Part shown: in pieces, positions 33,393-35,062 of the stretch
Numbering within the stretch: the stretch's first letter is position 1
Layout of the letters: each line of letters begins with the position of its first letter
Assembly (NCBI GenBank): GCA_015069485.1
Contig: SVIM01000019.1
Span: 1-35,062, forward strand
Direction of reading: 5' to 3'
Source: Clostridiales bacterium
GTDB taxonomy: Bacteria > Bacillota > Clostridia > Christensenellales > Borkfalkiaceae
Length of the DNA: 35,062 nt
Notes under the pieces: generated by a model
What the model saw: the letters and a program-made list of their open reading frames with translations, nothing else
What the model was told of the DNA's origin: nothing
Databases searched by the model: none
Program-made: the position numbers and the translations under genes

Positions 33393-33692
33393 TTAGAGCT
33401 TGATTTTGATATCTACGCCTGCGGGCAAGTGAACGGTGTCTAAAAGCTTTGCGTTGGGGGTGTAGATGTCGATAATTCTTTTATAAGTTCTTTGTTCGAA
33501 CTGTTCGCGGCTGTCCTTGTACTTGTGGGGGCAGCGGAGAATGGTAACAACTTCTCTTTCGGTGGGAAGGGGAATAGGTCCGGAAATTTTTGCTCCACTC
33601 TTCTTCATGGTTTCTACGATTCTCGATGCCGCTAAATCTACGAGTTCGTGATCGTACGCTGCAAGTTTGATTCTGATTTTCTGTCCTGCCAT
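33393..33692 (-). CDS. rpsJ: 30S ribosomal protein S10
   Basis: First gene of the cluster; S10 also takes part in antitermination as Nus[57 protein letters not shown] and [16 protein letters not shown] are typical. 99 residues, a little short of the usual 102. Confidence 0.98.
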   Translation of the reverse strand: MAGQKIRIKLAAYDHELVDLAASRIVETMKKSGAKISGPIPLPTEREVVTILRCPHKYKDSREQFEQRTYKRIIDIYTPNAKLLDTVHLPAGVDIKIKL

Positions 33693-33738
33693 TTTTTACT
33701 CCTTTATACTAACAAAAAATTTTCTCTTCGTGTCAACT

Positions 33739-33833
33739 TAACCGTGCGTATCGCGGAAATTGCATTAAAATAACGCCAAGCGTTTTGGCGTTCTAATCCA
33801 AAAGCCACGGTTAGTCGCAGGAATCTGGTTCCT
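33739..33833 (-). promoter_or_regulatory. Structured leader of the S10 operon
   Basis: The predicted mRNA begins near 33928, giving a 236-nt leader. TAACCGTG (33746-33739 read on +) pairs with CACGGTTA (33806-33813) over 8 bp and encloses AACGCCAA-gcgtt-TTGGCGTT (33772-33792), also 8 bp perfect. Just 5' of this in the RNA is AGGAA with TTCCT (33819-33833). S10 leaders under L4 control are known in gamma-proteobacteria and, in other forms, in Bacillota. This one has no U run that I can assign to an attenuator. Confidence 0.55.
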
Positions 33834-33934
33834 ACATTTGTCAGCGCAAATTATCTGTTCTTGCGGCTTTTTGCAAGCTTTGCAGTAACTTTACGCCTCG
33901 TCCCAATACGCACGTTTTTTGCACACGCTCGACT

Positions 33935-33963
33935 ATTATATAATACTTTTTATTTTAAGTCAA
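33935..33963 (-). promoter_or_regulatory. Promoter of the S10-spc-alpha cluster
   Basis: TTGACT (33963-33958), exactly 17 bp, TATAAT (33940-33935) on the minus strand. The start base would be G at 33928. Confidence 0.85.
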
Positions 33964-34339
33964 CTTTTAAAAAACGCAATTTTTGCTTGTTTTTTGCCCT
34001 TTTTTAATAAAAAACGCCCCGTTTTCGCTATTTTTTACGCGTTTTTTAGCCCTCTTTTGCAAAAATGAAAAAAACGCACAATCTCGCCACAATATATTGA
34101 CTGTTTTGCTCGTTTTTAATCAATATTTAGTAATTATTTTTAAGTACAAAATTTTTTAATTTAGGGTATAATATTTTCTTATATCTTATTTAATGTTAAA
34201 TTTTCTCAACTTTTCGTTCGTCGCTTTCGTGTTAAAATGTTACGAATTAACAAAATGATAATTAACGAAGCTTTCGCCTTACTATTTTTTTAAATTTTTA
34301 ATAATAAACGCCCTACCCTTTTACCTATTTTTCTTTTTA
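33964..34339. other. AT-rich spacer without a recognisable gene
   Basis: This 376-bp stretch between the S10 promoter and the upstream terminator is very AT-rich. A plus-strand TATAAT (34167-34172) lacks a good -35 box and leads to no gene. I see no RNA gene or repeat here. Confidence 0.6.
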
Positions 34340-34395
34340 AAAAACAAAAAATTTTGCCCCGAGGCGAAACCTTAATTTTAAGGTCGCCTCGGGGC
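34340..34395 (-). terminator. Terminator of the surface protein gene
   Basis: GCCCCGAGGCG-aa-ACCTT (34356-34373) pairs with AAGGT-c-GCCTCGGGGC (34380-34395). On the minus strand it is followed by long T-rich sequence. Confidence 0.88.
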
Positions 34396-34448
34396 GCAAG
34401 TTATTTATTGCTTTTAATTAATTATTTTGCTTAAAATAAGTAGAATTT

Positions 34449-35062
34449 TTAAATATAAATCCTTGCAGTATATTCCATAAAAATATCAGAAGGCTCAAAT
34501 TCAATCACTTGCGTATTTGGCATTATAGGTAACAAATAAAAACCCTCGCCACTATTGTAAATTTCTAAATAGGGCACAGTTAATATTCCGTCCTCTATAA
34601 AGCACTCTGCAACAAACTGTTTATCGCTATTTATTAGTATGCACGACGTTGTTGATTCTACCTCTATTTTTAGCGAGCAATTTATCATTTCGCCATAATC
34701 ACAGTCTATTGAACAATCTACGTAGAACACTCGGCTTCCACCAACCGCTATAAACGCTTCGCCGTATAAATACTCTTCATAATCCGCCCATACGTCGCTT
34801 AAATTATATGAATATAACGTTACCAATTCAGTTTGGTCGGCTACGTTAACCGTTCCGCTTTCCGTTACGTAGGCTTTGTCGTTTTCAATATAACAGCCTT
34901 CTATTTTGTTTGCGTAACTATTCCAATTTGTTGCTGTTTTATAGGCGTTTTCTAAAGAATACGGCACGTATATTTGCAAACCCGAATAAGTATAATTAAA
35001 AGCATTTGTCCCCAAGGTAGGCACTGTTGTTTGGTTATACATTACCACCTTTTCAAGATTAG
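34449..35062 (-). CDS. C-terminus of a BspA-like leucine-rich-repeat protein, cut by the window edge
   Basis: The frame stays open to the edge, so the start lies outside. The first visible residues (NLEKVVMYNQTTVPTLGTNA then FNYTYSGLQIYVP and NAYKTATNWNSYANKIEG) are the usual last repeat and cap of BspA/LRR_5 proteins found on the surface of gut bacteria. About 135 further residues follow, rich in Tyr, Glu and Asp with a few Cys; I do not recognise them. Such proteins are generally secreted or wall-bound, but no sorting signal is seen at this end. Confidence 0.75.
   Translation of the reverse strand, partial: NLEKVVMYNQTTVPTLGTNAFNYTYSGLQIYVPYSLENAYKTATNWNSYANKIEGCYIENDKAYVTESGTVNVADQTELVTLYSYNLSDVWADYEEYLYGEAFIAVGGSRVFYVDCSIDCDYGEMINCSLKIEVESTTSCILINSDKQFVAECFIEDGILTVPYLEIYNSGEGFYLLPIMPNTQVIEFEPSDIFMEYTARIYI

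Noticed and set aside
34097-34172. Plus-strand promoter in the spacer upstream of S10
   Set aside because: The -10-like box has no convincing -35 partner and no gene or hairpin follows.

Overview
The window looks like a chromosomal segment of a low-GC member of the Bacillota (Clostridia-like), probably an uncultured gut-type lineage. This is inferred from the complete S10-spc-alpha ribosomal gene order, strong AGGAGG-type ribosome binding sites, TTGACA/TATAAT promoters, a zinc-type S14, and C+ versions of L31 and L36. Nothing in the sequence fixes the genus. No rRNA, tRNA, CRISPR array, IS element or prophage was recognised.

Layout. (1) 1-1240: a small, apparently frameshifted HTH regulator on the plus strand, then a six-helix membrane protein. 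(2) 1242-2447: a eukaryotic-type NADP isocitrate dehydrogenase, alone. (3) 2634-7611, minus strand: tsaE-tsaB-rimI, then an alpha/beta hydrolase, a membrane-anchored MurF-like ligase and a D-Ala-D-Ala ligase. This operon links t6A tRNA modification to peptidoglycan precursor synthesis. The hydrolase and the ligase both seem to start at AUU codons. (4) 7762-11559, minus strand: rpmE, a fused yqhQ-prmC gene, prfA and an mntR-like regulator. (5) 11715-13415, plus strand: an MDR dehydrogenase-like protein without catalytic zinc ligands, and a YfcE-type phosphodiesterase. (6) 13535-16600: an accessory block with two tandem paralogous 2-TM peptides behind a palindrome-containing promoter, a coiled-coil lipoprotein, a six-helix membrane protein, a free-standing small RNA gene with its own promoter and terminator, and 62-bp tandem repeats. 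(7) 16614-33692, minus strand: 31 genes from rpsJ (S10) to rplQ (L17), including secY, adk, map, a KOW protein, infA and rpoA. (8) 33693-34448: the S10 operon leader and promoter, then AT-rich spacer. (9) 34449 to the edge: the C-terminus of a BspA-like leucine-rich-repeat protein. No str operon (rpsL-rpsG-fusA) precedes S10.

The ribosomal genes themselves are ordinary. The spaces between some of them are not: rpsJ-rplC, rplN-rpsQ, rplF-rplR, rplO-secY, KOW-map and rpmJ-rpsM hold unusually long or hairpin-rich sequence in an operon whose other gaps are about 10-20 bp. The spacer before rpsM can fold into a three-way junction where proteobacteria place their S4-controlled alpha-operon leader. 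The KOW-map spacer carries three copies of a two-stem element whose paired bases change together between copies. These elements, the orphan small RNA and the AUU starts are the best candidates for undescribed biology.
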